From positions 158,050 through 222,049 of the forward strand of contig CASFAV010000003.1 of the NCBI GenBank assembly GCA_949292905.1: 64,000 nucleotides of DNA, read 5' to 3'. Below are positions 20,025 to 28,049 of this stretch, in pieces. The DNA comes from an uncultured Eubacteriales bacterium (GTDB taxonomy: Bacteria; Bacillota; Clostridia; Christensenellales; DTU072). Position 1 is the stretch's first letter; every line of letters starts with the position of its first letter. The notes under the pieces are model-generated. The model saw only the letters and a program-made list of their open reading frames with translations, was not told the DNA's origin and made no database searches. The position numbers and the translations under genes were made by a program.

Positions 20025-20216
20025 TTATTCCTTATCCGCTTTCTTCATCGTGCGCAGGCAACGAGTGCACACGTAAGCGTTACGGACTTTACCGTCTATC
20101 TCTATATCCACTTTCTGGACGTTGGGGGTCCAGCTTCTTTTCGTTTTGATATTACTGTGGCTCACTTTGTTGCCGCTCATACTGCCTTTGCCGCATATAC
20201 TGCACACTTTAGACAT
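20025..20216 (-). CDS. rpmB: 50S ribosomal protein L28
   Basis: A 63-residue zinc-ribbon type L28: CSICGKG near the N-terminus and CTRCLRTM near the C-terminus supply the four Cys ligands, separated by the rRNA-binding HSNIKTKRSWTPNVQ stretch. A textbook AGGAGG (complement of 20225-20230) precedes the start. It is transcribed against its neighbours, as rpmB is in B. subtilis between spoVM and the asp23-like gene, from its own promoter (20251-20279) to the hairpin at 19914-19937. Confidence 0.95.
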   Translation of the reverse strand: MSKVCSICGKGSMSGNKVSHSNIKTKRSWTPNVQKVDIEIDGKVRNAYVCTRCLRTMKKADKE

Positions 20217-20250
20217 AGTTGTAACCTCCTGCGTTATTTCGCGCTTACGT

Positions 20251-20279
20251 ATTATACAAAATATTTATCCGTTTGGCAA
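20251..20279 (-). promoter_or_regulatory. Promoter of rpmB
   Basis: On the reverse strand TTGCCA (20279-20274) and a perfect TATAAT (20256-20251) are 17 bp apart, leading into the L28 gene. Confidence 0.75.
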
Positions 20280-20307
20280 CAGTTTTTAGGTACCTTTTCG
20301 AATTTAC

Positions 20308-20336
20308 TTGCAAATTATCGGGTATTGCTATATTAT
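20308..20336 (+). promoter_or_regulatory. Promoter of the asp23-fakA-recG operon
   Basis: TTGCAA (20308-20313) and TATTAT (20331-20336) are 17 bp apart. It diverges from the rpmB promoter; the two -35 boxes are about 30 bp apart. Confidence 0.65.
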
Positions 20337-20413
20337 ATATAATATCGATTAAGTACGCGCACGCGAGGAGCGGAGCTTTTTGCTGCATTGCGCGCTTACC
20401 GCGACGGAGAAAT

Positions 20414-20764
20414 ATGGCGCTCACGACTACCAATATTTACGGCAATATCAATATCAGCGATCAGGCTGTGGCGATCATAGTAAGCAGGATAACGCTCGAT
20501 TGCTACGGCGTCGTCGAACTTGCAAGCCGCCGTCTGAGCGACAGCATCATGATACTTTTCAACAAGGAGCCTCTCGGCAAAGGCGTAAAGATCGTCACGA
20601 TGGACAACCGTATTTTCGTGGAGCTCTACGTCATTCTGAAGGACGGCGTCAACCGCGAAGCCGTCATCGAGAGTCTTCGTTCGAGCGTGCAGTACAACGT
20701 CGAACACCTCACCGGCATGCGCGTGAAAAGCGTCATCATCCACGTCGTGGGAGTAAAGTTATAG
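20414..20764 (+). CDS. Asp23/Gls24 family envelope stress protein
   Basis: The 116-residue product matches the Asp23 (YloU) family: NIYGNINISDQAVAIIVSRITLDCYGVVELAS at the N-terminus, a central VELYVILKDGVNREAVIESLRSSVQYNVEHLTGMRV segment, and a terminal VxIHVVGV. YloU-type proteins sit upstream of the DAK-domain kinase FakA in most Firmicutes and are linked to envelope homeostasis. The start at 20414 follows GGAGA (20406-20410); a longer in-frame start at 20273 would run back through the promoter. fakA begins 31 bases downstream. Confidence 0.9.
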   Translation: MALTTTNIYGNINISDQAVAIIVSRITLDCYGVVELASRRLSDSIMILFNKEPLGKGVKIVTMDNRIFVELYVILKDGVNREAVIESLRSSVQYNVEHLTGMRVKSVIIHVVGVKL

Positions 20765-20795
20765 AAATGACGAAGCAATTCGGTTAAGGATATAG

Positions 20796-22430
20796 ATGAA
20801 CATATTACAGACAGCGGATATTCGCGAACTCTTCAAGGGCGGTGCGATTAATCTGAAAAACAACAGCGCATATATCGACAGTCTGAACGTCTTTCCTGTT
20901 CCCGACGGAGATACGGGAACTAATATGAATCTTACCGTTACGTCTTCGGTCAAGGAGATGGACGCGGTCGCGGAAGACCGCATGGACCTTGTGTGCGAAG
21001 CGTTCGCGCGCGGCGCCCTCAAAGGCGCGCGCGGCAACAGCGGCGTTATATTGAGTCAGATCTTCAAGGGAATGAGTCTCGTGATGAGCGAGTGCTCGGA
21101 GGTCACCACCAAAATTTTTGCCAGAGCTCTTAAAAACGGCTCGAACGCAGCTTACGACGTGGTGACTCATCCCAAGGAAGGAACTATACTTACCGTCATC
21201 AGACTCGTAAGCGATTACGCGCTTAAAATTTCCACCAAAAAGAAAGATTTTATTGAATTTTTCGATCTTTTGCTCGTAAAGGGCGAAGAAGTCGTCAAAA
21301 GTACGCCCGAGATGCTGCCCGTATTGAAAAAAGCGGGCGTCGTGGATGCGGGCGGCAAAGGTCTGCTGACCATACTCTACGGCATGTCCAACGTCCTCAA
21401 AGGCGTCCCGATGCAGGAACTCTCGCCCGCAGAAGCGGGACAGGAGAGGCCAGAAGATTTCTTCGACGCGCCCGACGTGCACGATCTGGACGACATAAAA
21501 TTCGCGTATTGCACCGAGTTTTTCATAATAAACATGAAAAAGAAGACCACGCTGTCGGATATCGACAAGTTGCGCGACAAGCTCAACAATATAGGCGACT
21601 GCGTGATAGTGGTGGGCGATCTCACTCTCGTAAAGGTGCACGTGCATACCAATAATCCCGACAAGGCGCTCGGTTACGCGCTCATGCTGGGCGAACTGGA
21701 CAAACCCAAGATAGAGAACATGCTCGAGCAGAACCGCGCGCTCAAGAAGTCGCGCGAGGAGCGCAAAGAGGAAGCCAAGCCCGTTTCGCTCGTGTCGATA
21801 TGCAACGGCGAGGGCATCAAGCGTATTTTCACCGAGCTCCGCGTGGACAAGATACTGGAAGGCGGTCAGACGATGAATCCGAGCGTGGCGGACATCGTGG
21901 AGCTCGTGGACTCCACGGGATCGGATACCGTGTACATACTTCCCAACAACTCGAACATCGTGCTCGCCGCGGAGCAGGCGCGAGAACTGACGAAGGCAAA
22001 ATTGGTAGTTATAGCTACCAAAAATATTCCGCAGGGCATTACCGCGGCTATCAACTTCAATCCCGAGGCGGGAGAAGAGGAGAATGTCGAGATGATGCGC
22101 CGCGCGATACAGTCCGTCAAGAGCGCTCAGGTCACACGCGCGGTACGCGACACCGAGATGGACGGCTTCGATCTGCATAACGGAGACATAATCGGTATTT
22201 ACGACAGGATAGTCGCCAAGGGCGATTCCGTCAACGAAGTGGCGCGCGAAGTGGTTGCGCAGATGGTCACCGACGAAACGGCGGCGATAAGTCTCTATTA
22301 CGGCGCCGGACTCGAGGCATCCGTCGCCGAGGAATTGCAAACCGTGCTGCAGGACGAATATCCCTTCCACGACGTCATGGTCTACGAGGGCGGTCAGCAA
22401 CATTATTTCTATTACATTTCCGTAGAATAG
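20796..22430 (+). CDS. fakA: Fatty acid kinase catalytic subunit FakA (YloV)
   Basis: FakA phosphorylates FakB-bound fatty acids, feeding exogenous or recycled acyl chains into phospholipid synthesis. The N-terminal DAK2/DhaL ATP-binding domain (about 1-200) has the signature NVFPVPDGDTGTNMNLT, whose Asp residues bind Mg-ATP, and RGARGNSGVILSQIFKG. The middle (FCTEF-type segment here YCTEFFIINM, then KVHVHTNNPDKAL) and C-terminal domains match the YloV family. Length 544 is typical. AAGGA lies 5-9 bases before the start. A fakB partner is not in the window. Confidence 0.93.
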   Translation: MNILQTADIRELFKGGAINLKNNSAYIDSLNVFPVPDGDTGTNMNLTVTSSVKEMDAVAEDRMDLVCEAFARGALKGARGNSGVILSQIFKGMSLVMSECSEVTTKIFARALKNGSNAAYDVVTHPKEGTILTVIRLVSDYALKISTKKKDFIEFFDLLLVKGEEVVKSTPEMLPVLKKAGVVDAGGKGLLTILYGMSNVLKGVPMQELSPAEAGQERPEDFFDAPDVHDLDDIKFAYCTEFFIINMKKKTTLSDIDKLRDKLNNIGDCVIVVGDLTLVKVHVHTNNPDKALGYALMLGELDKPKIENMLEQNRALKKSREERKEEAKPVSLVSICNGEGIKRIFTELRVDKILEGGQTMNPSVADIVELVDSTGSDTVYILPNNSNIVLAAEQARELTKAKLVVIATKNIPQGITAAINFNPEAGEEENVEMMRRAIQSVKSAQVTRAVRDTEMDGFDLHNGDIIGIYDRIVAKGDSVNEVAREVVAQMVTDETAAISLYYGAGLEASVAEELQTVLQDEYPFHDVMVYEGGQQHYFYYISVE

Positions 22431-22455
22431 CGGCTCGCGGGATTATCGGATCGGA

Positions 22456-24447
22456 ATGGAGCGGAACGAACTTCTCGGCGTAAAGGGAGTAGGTCCCGTT
22501 ACGCTCGAAAAACTCAATTATTTAGGCATTTATTCGCGGCGGGGGATAGTCGAAAAGACCCCCGTCGATTATATCGATTTAGACGCGGTGAGCGATCTCG
22601 ACGAAGCAGAGGACGGGCAGTTCGTCGTACTCGTCACAGAGATAACTTCCGCAGGCAAACCCTTCAGAAAAGGAAAACTTCAGATGTACCGAGTTACCGG
22701 CGCCACCGACGACGGCAAGAAGGTAAAACTCGTATGGTACAACGCCAATTACGTGGCTTCGGTAGTCTGCGCGGGCGCCAGAGTGCGCGTGTACGGCAAA
22801 TTGCGTAAAGAGGGCAGGACATTCGAACTCATCAATCCCGCTTACGAGAAAGCGGACGCGCTCGGAGAAGGCGAATTGCGTGGTATCAAGCCGATTTACG
22901 CCACGCGCGGAGTGATCCCTCAGAAAACCTTTTCCGCAATGGTCGCGGACGTTATCGCGAAAGGCTTTGACGCGCACGGACTTGCCGACGGCGAAAAAGG
23001 GCTCATGAGCCTCGGAGAGGCTTTCGTGAAAGCGCACTTTCCTTCAAACTTATCCGAAGCCAGAGGAGCGCGAGAGAGGATAGAACTTGAGAAACTCCTG
23101 AAAGACATTCTGGCTTACCGCACCGTGCGCAGGGAATCCCGCAGGGCGATATATTACGAAGCGCACCCGGCGGTCATAGACAAAGTTACCGACGCGCTAC
23201 CCTACAGGCTCACGCAGTCGCAGAAAGCGGCGGTGAACGATATACTGGACAGGATGCAGTCGGATAAGCCTTTGAACGCTATGCTCGTGGGCGACGTCGG
23301 AAGCGGTAAGACCGTCGTCGCTATGATAGCCGCGTATTACGCCGCGGTTTCGGGACATCAGGCGGCGGTCATGGCGCCTACGGAAATACTTGCGGTACAG
23401 CATTACCGTACCTTCGAGAAATTTCTCGCGCCGCTCGGCGTGAAAGTGGTTTTACTTACCGGCGGTTGCGGCGCTGCGGAGAAGCGCGTTGCGCGCTCTG
23501 CCGTTTCCTCCGGATACGCCGATATAGTCATAGGTACGCACGCCGTCATATCGAAAGGGGTGGATTTCCGCTCGCTTTCCCTCGTCGTCATAGACGAACA
23601 GCACCGCTTCGGCGTGGCGCAGCGCACCGCGCTCGTGGATAAGGGCGGCGCCGTCGACACGCTTACTCTTTCCGCGACTCCCATTCCGCGTTCCTTGCGG
23701 CTCACCGTATTCGGCGACGTCGACGTGATGAGTATAGACAGGCGTTATTCCGCGGACAACGTTTCCACAGCCGTTGTAACTCCCGCGAAACGCAAAGGCA
23801 TGACCGACTATATCGTCGAAGAATGTCTAAAAGGCAAACAGGCTTACGTCGTCGCGCCCAAGATATTCGACGCCGAAGGCATAGAGGGCTTCGCCGCCGA
23901 GAAGCTTTACAAGGAACTTTGCTCGCAGTACGGCGACAAGGTGAGCATCGGTCTTCTGCACGGCAGAATGAAGGCGCAGGAGAAGCAGAAAGTCCTTAAC
24001 GGATTTGCGGAAGGGAAGGTGTCCGTGCTCGTGTCCACCACGGTGATAGAGGTGGGTATCGACGTACCCAACGCTTCCTTGATGGCGATATTCGACGCAG
24101 ACAGATTCGGATTGAGCACGTTGCACCAGTTGCGCGGCAGGATAGGCAGGGACGGCTCCAAAGCGTACTGTTTCCTTTACACGACGAGATCCGGCGACGA
24201 TATCGTAAGGCTCGAAACCTTGGTAAAAGAACGCGACGGGCTGGAGATAGCCGAGAAGGATCTCGAAATGCGCGGAGCGGGCGAGTGGCTAGGAGAAGAA
24301 CAGAGCGGAAAGGGCGGAGCGTCGCTCTCGCTCGCGCTCATGCGCAAAGCCAAAGATATCGCCGACCGCACCGACGTTACGCCGTATAAGGACGAGCTTA
24401 CCGCGTACGCTCTTGCGCGCGGATTCGTCAAAATCAGTCTTAACTGA
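22456..24447 (+). CDS. recG: ATP-dependent DNA helicase RecG
   Basis: Branch-migration helicase that remodels stalled forks and Holliday junctions. An N-terminal wedge OB domain (about 50-140) precedes Walker A GDVGSGKTV (about 278), DEQH (about 380), SATPIPR and the C-terminal GRIGRDG and GEEQSG segments characteristic of RecG. At 663 residues it is close to the 680-690 norm. It begins 25 bases after fakA without a strong ribosome binding site. Bacillus has sdaAB-sdaAA between yloV and recG; they are missing here. Confidence 0.93.
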   Translation: MERNELLGVKGVGPVTLEKLNYLGIYSRRGIVEKTPVDYIDLDAVSDLDEAEDGQFVVLVTEITSAGKPFRKGKLQMYRVTGATDDGKKVKLVWYNANYVASVVCAGARVRVYGKLRKEGRTFELINPAYEKADALGEGELRGIKPIYATRGVIPQKTFSAMVADVIAKGFDAHGLADGEKGLMSLGEAFVKAHFPSNLSEARGARERIELEKLLKDILAYRTVRRESRRAIYYEAHPAVIDKVTDALPYRLTQSQKAAVNDILDRMQSDKPLNAMLVGDVGSGKTVVAMIAAYYAAVSGHQAAVMAPTEILAVQHYRTFEKFLAPLGVKVVLLTGGCGAAEKRVARSAVSSGYADIVIGTHAVISKGVDFRSLSLVVIDEQHRFGVAQRTALVDKGGAVDTLTLSATPIPRSLRLTVFGDVDVMSIDRRYSADNVSTAVVTPAKRKGMTDYIVEECLKGKQAYVVAPKIFDAEGIEGFAAEKLYKELCSQYGDKVSIGLLHGRMKAQEKQKVLNGFAEGKVSVLVSTTVIEVGIDVPNASLMAIFDADRFGLSTLHQLRGRIGRDGSKAYCFLYTTRSGDDIVRLETLVKERDGLEIAEKDLEMRGAGEWLGEEQSGKGGASLSLALMRKAKDIADRTDVTPYKDELTAYALARGFVKISLN

Positions 24448-24559
24448 CCTTTTTCCGACTTCGTAAAGAACACGAGTTATATATATTTTTCGCTTATTTT
24501 GTCTTATCCGTCGCACCCGTCGGAGCTATGGTTTATAATCCGTTCAAAAGGACGGATCA

Positions 24560-25879
24560 ATGAAAAAAAATGCTCCTAAAATTTTAGCGATATTTCTTCT
24601 CACGGTGATAGCTGTGCTCATGGTGATAGCCGGAAGCGGTACCGTCGCGGATATTTTCCGCGGCAAAGGCGCCGACGTTCCGGGAAGCTCCGCAAACGTG
24701 GAGGACGACGATACCCCGCCGGCGGAAGAGCCCGATCAGGGCTCCGACAACGTGACGGATGACGAAACGAACAACGTGTTCTTCCCCGTTCCGCCCGAAG
24801 CGAGCGCGATATACGCCTACACTCAGAGCCTGTGGAGCGAGAGCGGTATGGAGCTCAATAACGCGCTTTCCACTTCGGAAGGTCTTTACGTGATAGTCAC
24901 CCACGCTTCCGATTCGGGCGTTCTCGCGACGGACGGCAAGCGCATAAGCGTAGTGCGCGCGGACAACGACGGCACCCTTCTTTCGGCGGTGCATCTTGCT
25001 TCTCGCGGCGAGGATATCCGTTATCTCGGCTCGCGCCTCACTTCGGCGGGACTCGTCATAGTCGCTACAGACGGCGAACGCAGTTACGTGCATACGATCT
25101 CCACCGATCTCAAGAAAACCGACCTCATAGAATTGCCCGCGTTCAACTCCGCCACGGTGTTCGCCCTCAACGAGGGATATCTTCTGCTCGGTTCGGGCGC
25201 GAACAATACAGTCTATAAGATAGTAGACAACGCAGTAGCGGCTTCGAGCAGTTTGCAGTCGGGCGAGATACGTGAAGTCTATGACTTCGGAACTTACTAT
25301 ATGCTCGTTCTCAACGGGATCTCCGGTTATTCCGCGATAAGGATAGGAACGGATCTCAAGCATATTTCCACGGCGACGGTGGGCGAAAAGCAATTGCTCG
25401 CTATCAACCCCGTCGTAGTCGACGGCGAGCAGAAATTCCTCGTTGCGGAAAAGACGGCGGACGGTGTGTATATAGCAAGATACGGCGCCGACTTTTCGGC
25501 GGCGGAAGCGGACAGAGTTAGCGTGGGGCTTGCGGAGGACGCCGATGTGTTCATGAACGGATCGGTGGCTTTCGTGCTGCTGCATGCGACTACGGACAGA
25601 CTGTATATAGTCGATTCCGACCTCGGATTTACCGCTTCGAGCACCGCGATACTTCAGGGTATAAGCGTTTTCCACGATTGCGAAACTTATCGGGACGGCT
25701 TCCTTACCCTCTATTCGGCAGGCGACGCGCTTACGCTTGCCGACGTACGTAACGACGGAACTTCGGTTACGAGAAGTATAGCAATAGGTACCCAAAATGC
25801 GTTTATCGTGAGAATGTACGACGACACGTCGGCTGTGGTATGCTCGGTCGAGAACGGAGTCAAAATAATAGGGCTTTGA
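24560..25879 (+). CDS. Membrane-anchored beta-rich extracytoplasmic protein
   Basis: Not recognised by family. A single N-terminal hydrophobic segment (about residues 8-27) after Lys residues predicts export with a retained anchor. A low-complexity acidic, Pro/Asp-rich linker follows (about 40-75). The remaining ~360 residues form repeating short beta strands with a recurring pattern (a hydrophobic stretch, then TD-L or SD-L turns), suggesting a beta-propeller. AAGGA precedes the ATG at 24560. A TATAAT hexamer lies at 24534-24539 but no convincing -35, so the promoter is uncertain. It ends 11 bases from the convergent murG with no obvious terminator. Confidence 0.6.
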   Translation: MKKNAPKILAIFLLTVIAVLMVIAGSGTVADIFRGKGADVPGSSANVEDDDTPPAEEPDQGSDNVTDDETNNVFFPVPPEASAIYAYTQSLWSESGMELNNALSTSEGLYVIVTHASDSGVLATDGKRISVVRADNDGTLLSAVHLASRGEDIRYLGSRLTSAGLVIVATDGERSYVHTISTDLKKTDLIELPAFNSATVFALNEGYLLLGSGANNTVYKIVDNAVAASSSLQSGEIREVYDFGTYYMLVLNGISGYSAIRIGTDLKHISTATVGEKQLLAINPVVVDGEQKFLVAEKTADGVYIARYGADFSAAEADRVSVGLAEDADVFMNGSVAFVLLHATTDRLYIVDSDLGFTASSTAILQGISVFHDCETYRDGFLTLYSAGDALTLADVRNDGTSVTRSIAIGTQNAFIVRMYDDTSAVVCSVENGVKIIGL

Positions 25880-25890
25880 GCTTTGACCGC

Positions 25891-26940
25891 TCAGGCGCGG
25901 TTGCCGTCGCTTTGTCTACGCGCTTGCAAAAGCGACAACATACGTTCGACTATTTTTTCCGCGGCGTTCGCTCCCGCAGGTTTCGGCGGGGCGAGCGCCG
26001 CAATTTTCATTATGCGCTTCTCGAGTTCTCCGGGGGTGAGCTCCTCCTGAAGGAGCAGATCTATAGCGCCCCTTCGGTAATAGCTTTGCGCGTTCAGAAC
26101 CTGATCGCCGCGGCTTACGTCGCTTTTCGGCAAAGGTATCGCTATCACGCGCTTGCCGAGCGCCGCGGCTTCCGCAAGACTGTTGGCTCCCGCACGCATC
26201 ACTATCACGTCCGCAACGGCGTACAGGTCCGCGATGTCTTCGGCGTAAGGTACCGCTTTGTAATGTTCGATATAGAGGCGTTCCTTTTCCGCTTTTCCGG
26301 TAACGTGCACGACGTCGTAGACCGTCGTGAGAGAACGCAGGCAGCCGAAAAGGGCTTCGTTTATTTTGAGCGAACCGCTGCTTCCGCCGAATACGAGCAG
26401 GACGGGGCGCGAAGCGTGGAGCCCGTAACGCTTTCTTGCCCGCGCGGCGTCGCCTTCGAATATCTCCCGTCTTATCGGGTTTCCGACGTATTCGCCGCCT
26501 TTGGTTTCGGGAAAGGACGTGAGCGTCATCGCGGCGAAAGTCGATATGAATCTGTTTGCCATGCCCATCGTGTAGTCGCTTTCGTGTATTACGACGGGTA
26601 TTCCGAGCGAGCGCGCTCCGAGCGCGGACGGCAGGGTGGCGTAGCCGCCCTTTGCGAAAAGTAATTGCACGTTTTCGCGCCGCAGTATGTCTTTGGCTTC
26701 TTTCGCCGCCCCGGCAAGTATAAAGGGTATTTTGAAGTTATCAAGTATTTCCCTCCTCGAGAATTTAGCCACCGCCGTAGTGTACAGCGGCAGTCCGTAA
26801 GAGGGGACGATCTCTTTCTCCATTCCGTCGCCCCCGAAATAAATTATGCGGTCGAAGTGCTTTGCCAGTTCCTCCGCTACTGCGATACACGGCATTATGT
26901 GTCCCGCCGTGCCTCCTCCCGTAAGAGCTACGGTCGACAT
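25891..26940 (-). CDS. murG: Lipid II synthase glycosyltransferase MurG
   Basis: Transfers GlcNAc from UDP-GlcNAc to lipid I on the inner face of the membrane, making lipid II for peptidoglycan. The glycine-rich N-terminal GGGTAGHIMP loop, HESDYTMGMANR, the second GGSSGSLKIN loop and the UDP-binding RAGANSLAEAAALGKR segment are all MurG hallmarks. At 349 residues it is full length. GGAGGG on the reverse strand precedes the start. It stands alone on the reverse strand, away from any mur/fts cluster, flanked by envelope-protein genes. Confidence 0.93.
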   Translation of the reverse strand: MSTVALTGGGTAGHIMPCIAVAEELAKHFDRIIYFGGDGMEKEIVPSYGLPLYTTAVAKFSRREILDNFKIPFILAGAAKEAKDILRRENVQLLFAKGGYATLPSALGARSLGIPVVIHESDYTMGMANRFISTFAAMTLTSFPETKGGEYVGNPIRREIFEGDAARARKRYGLHASRPVLLVFGGSSGSLKINEALFGCLRSLTTVYDVVHVTGKAEKERLYIEHYKAVPYAEDIADLYAVADVIVMRAGANSLAEAAALGKRVIAIPLPKSDVSRGDQVLNAQSYYRRGAIDLLLQEELTPGELEKRIMKIAALAPPKPAGANAAEKIVERMLSLLQARRQSDGNRA

Positions 26941-27030
26941 GCTTTCCCTCCTTTCACGTCATAAACGCGCGGCGCGGACGCCGGCGGGGCGCGCGCGTCG
27001 TACGTATATGCAAATAATTCAGATTAACAG

Positions 27031-27059
27031 TTGAATTATATTCGTTTTGGTGTTAATAT
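27031..27059 (+). promoter_or_regulatory. Promoter of the hydrolase-lipoprotein pair
   Basis: TTGAAT (27031-27036) and TAATAT (27054-27059) are 17 bp apart, with an extended TGT just before the -10. The rest of the 190-base divergent gap beside murG is very GC-rich and shows no gene. Confidence 0.5.
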
Positions 27060-27130
27060 ATACTACACGGGTATAGCGCACGCGTGAACGGCGCGGAAAG
27101 ATTGCCCGAGAAAGCTTTACGGAGGTATTT

Positions 27131-28036
27131 ATGAAACTCGTTAAAATCGACACTTTCGACGGCAAAGTCAATACCGTATGCGTATGGGACGAAGTCGACA
27201 ACAAGATCGGCGCCGTAGTCATCGTTCACGGTATGGCGGAGCACGCGGAGAGATACGACGCGTTCGCGAGATATCTTAACGCGGAAGGTTACGTCGTCCT
27301 TGCGGACAACCACAGAGGACATAAATACAATCCCGACGGCGCAAAAGGCATAGTTTCGGGAGATTCCTTCTCCAATTCCGTAGAAGATATAAAATCGGTG
27401 GTCGATTACGCCAAATCCGTCGACGGACTCGAAGTCGTACTGTTGGGGCACAGCTACGGAAGCTTCCTTTCTCAGAGATACATAGAGCTTTACGCTTCGA
27501 GCGTGAAGGGCGTTATACTGAGCGGCACCGCGTACATGAAGGGCGCTCTCGTGGGAATGGCGAAGATCATCGCGGGCGTGCAGAAGGCTTTCTGCGGCGG
27601 CGAAAAAACGGCTTATCTCATCGATAAACTCAGCTTCGGTAATTACAATAAGCCCTTCGAATCGCAGGGACAGAAATTCGCATGGCTTTCTCGCGACAAA
27701 TCGGAAGTGGCTAAGTACGAAGCCGACGAATATTGCGGCTACCCGCTCAGCATCGATTATTATTACAGCTTTTTCAAAGGCGTGATGGCGATGTATTCCG
27801 ACGACGCATACGCTGCGGCGAAAGATCTTCCCGTCATGATAGCGGTAGGCTCCGACGATCCCGTTTCGAATAAAGCGGTGCTTGCGGAAAAACTTTATAA
27901 GTTCTACAGCCAGAAGGGTCTCGACGTTTCTTATAAAGTTTATCCCGGCGCACGCCACGAGATACTGAACGAAATAAACAAAAAAGAAGTATATGCGGAT
28001 ATGCTCGCTTTCATCGAAGCGAGGTTCGCGCGTTAA
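27131..28036 (+). CDS. Alpha/beta hydrolase (serine aminopeptidase S33/monoacylglycerol lipase type)
   Basis: A 301-residue cytosolic serine hydrolase of the Hydrolase_4 family. The oxyanion loop is VIVHGMAEHAERY, the DNHRGHK segment is typical of lysophospholipase-like members, and the nucleophile elbow GHSYGS places the catalytic Ser at about 108. The remaining triad residues are probably Asp in GSDDPV and His in GARHEI. No signal peptide. Substrate cannot be told from sequence; monoacylglycerols or lysophospholipids are common for relatives. GGAGGT lies just before the start. The lipoprotein gene follows by 13 bases, suggesting co-expression. Confidence 0.8.
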   Translation: MKLVKIDTFDGKVNTVCVWDEVDNKIGAVVIVHGMAEHAERYDAFARYLNAEGYVVLADNHRGHKYNPDGAKGIVSGDSFSNSVEDIKSVVDYAKSVDGLEVVLLGHSYGSFLSQRYIELYASSVKGVILSGTAYMKGALVGMAKIIAGVQKAFCGGEKTAYLIDKLSFGNYNKPFESQGQKFAWLSRDKSEVAKYEADEYCGYPLSIDYYYSFFKGVMAMYSDDAYAAAKDLPVMIAVGSDDPVSNKAVLAEKLYKFYSQKGLDVSYKVYPGARHEILNEINKKEVYADMLAFIEARFAR

Positions 28037-28049
28037 AGGACGAAGCGTA

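Noticed and set aside
24534..24539. TATAAT as promoter of the anchored beta-rich protein gene
   Set aside because: No -35 at proper distance; kept only as a remark in the gene entry.
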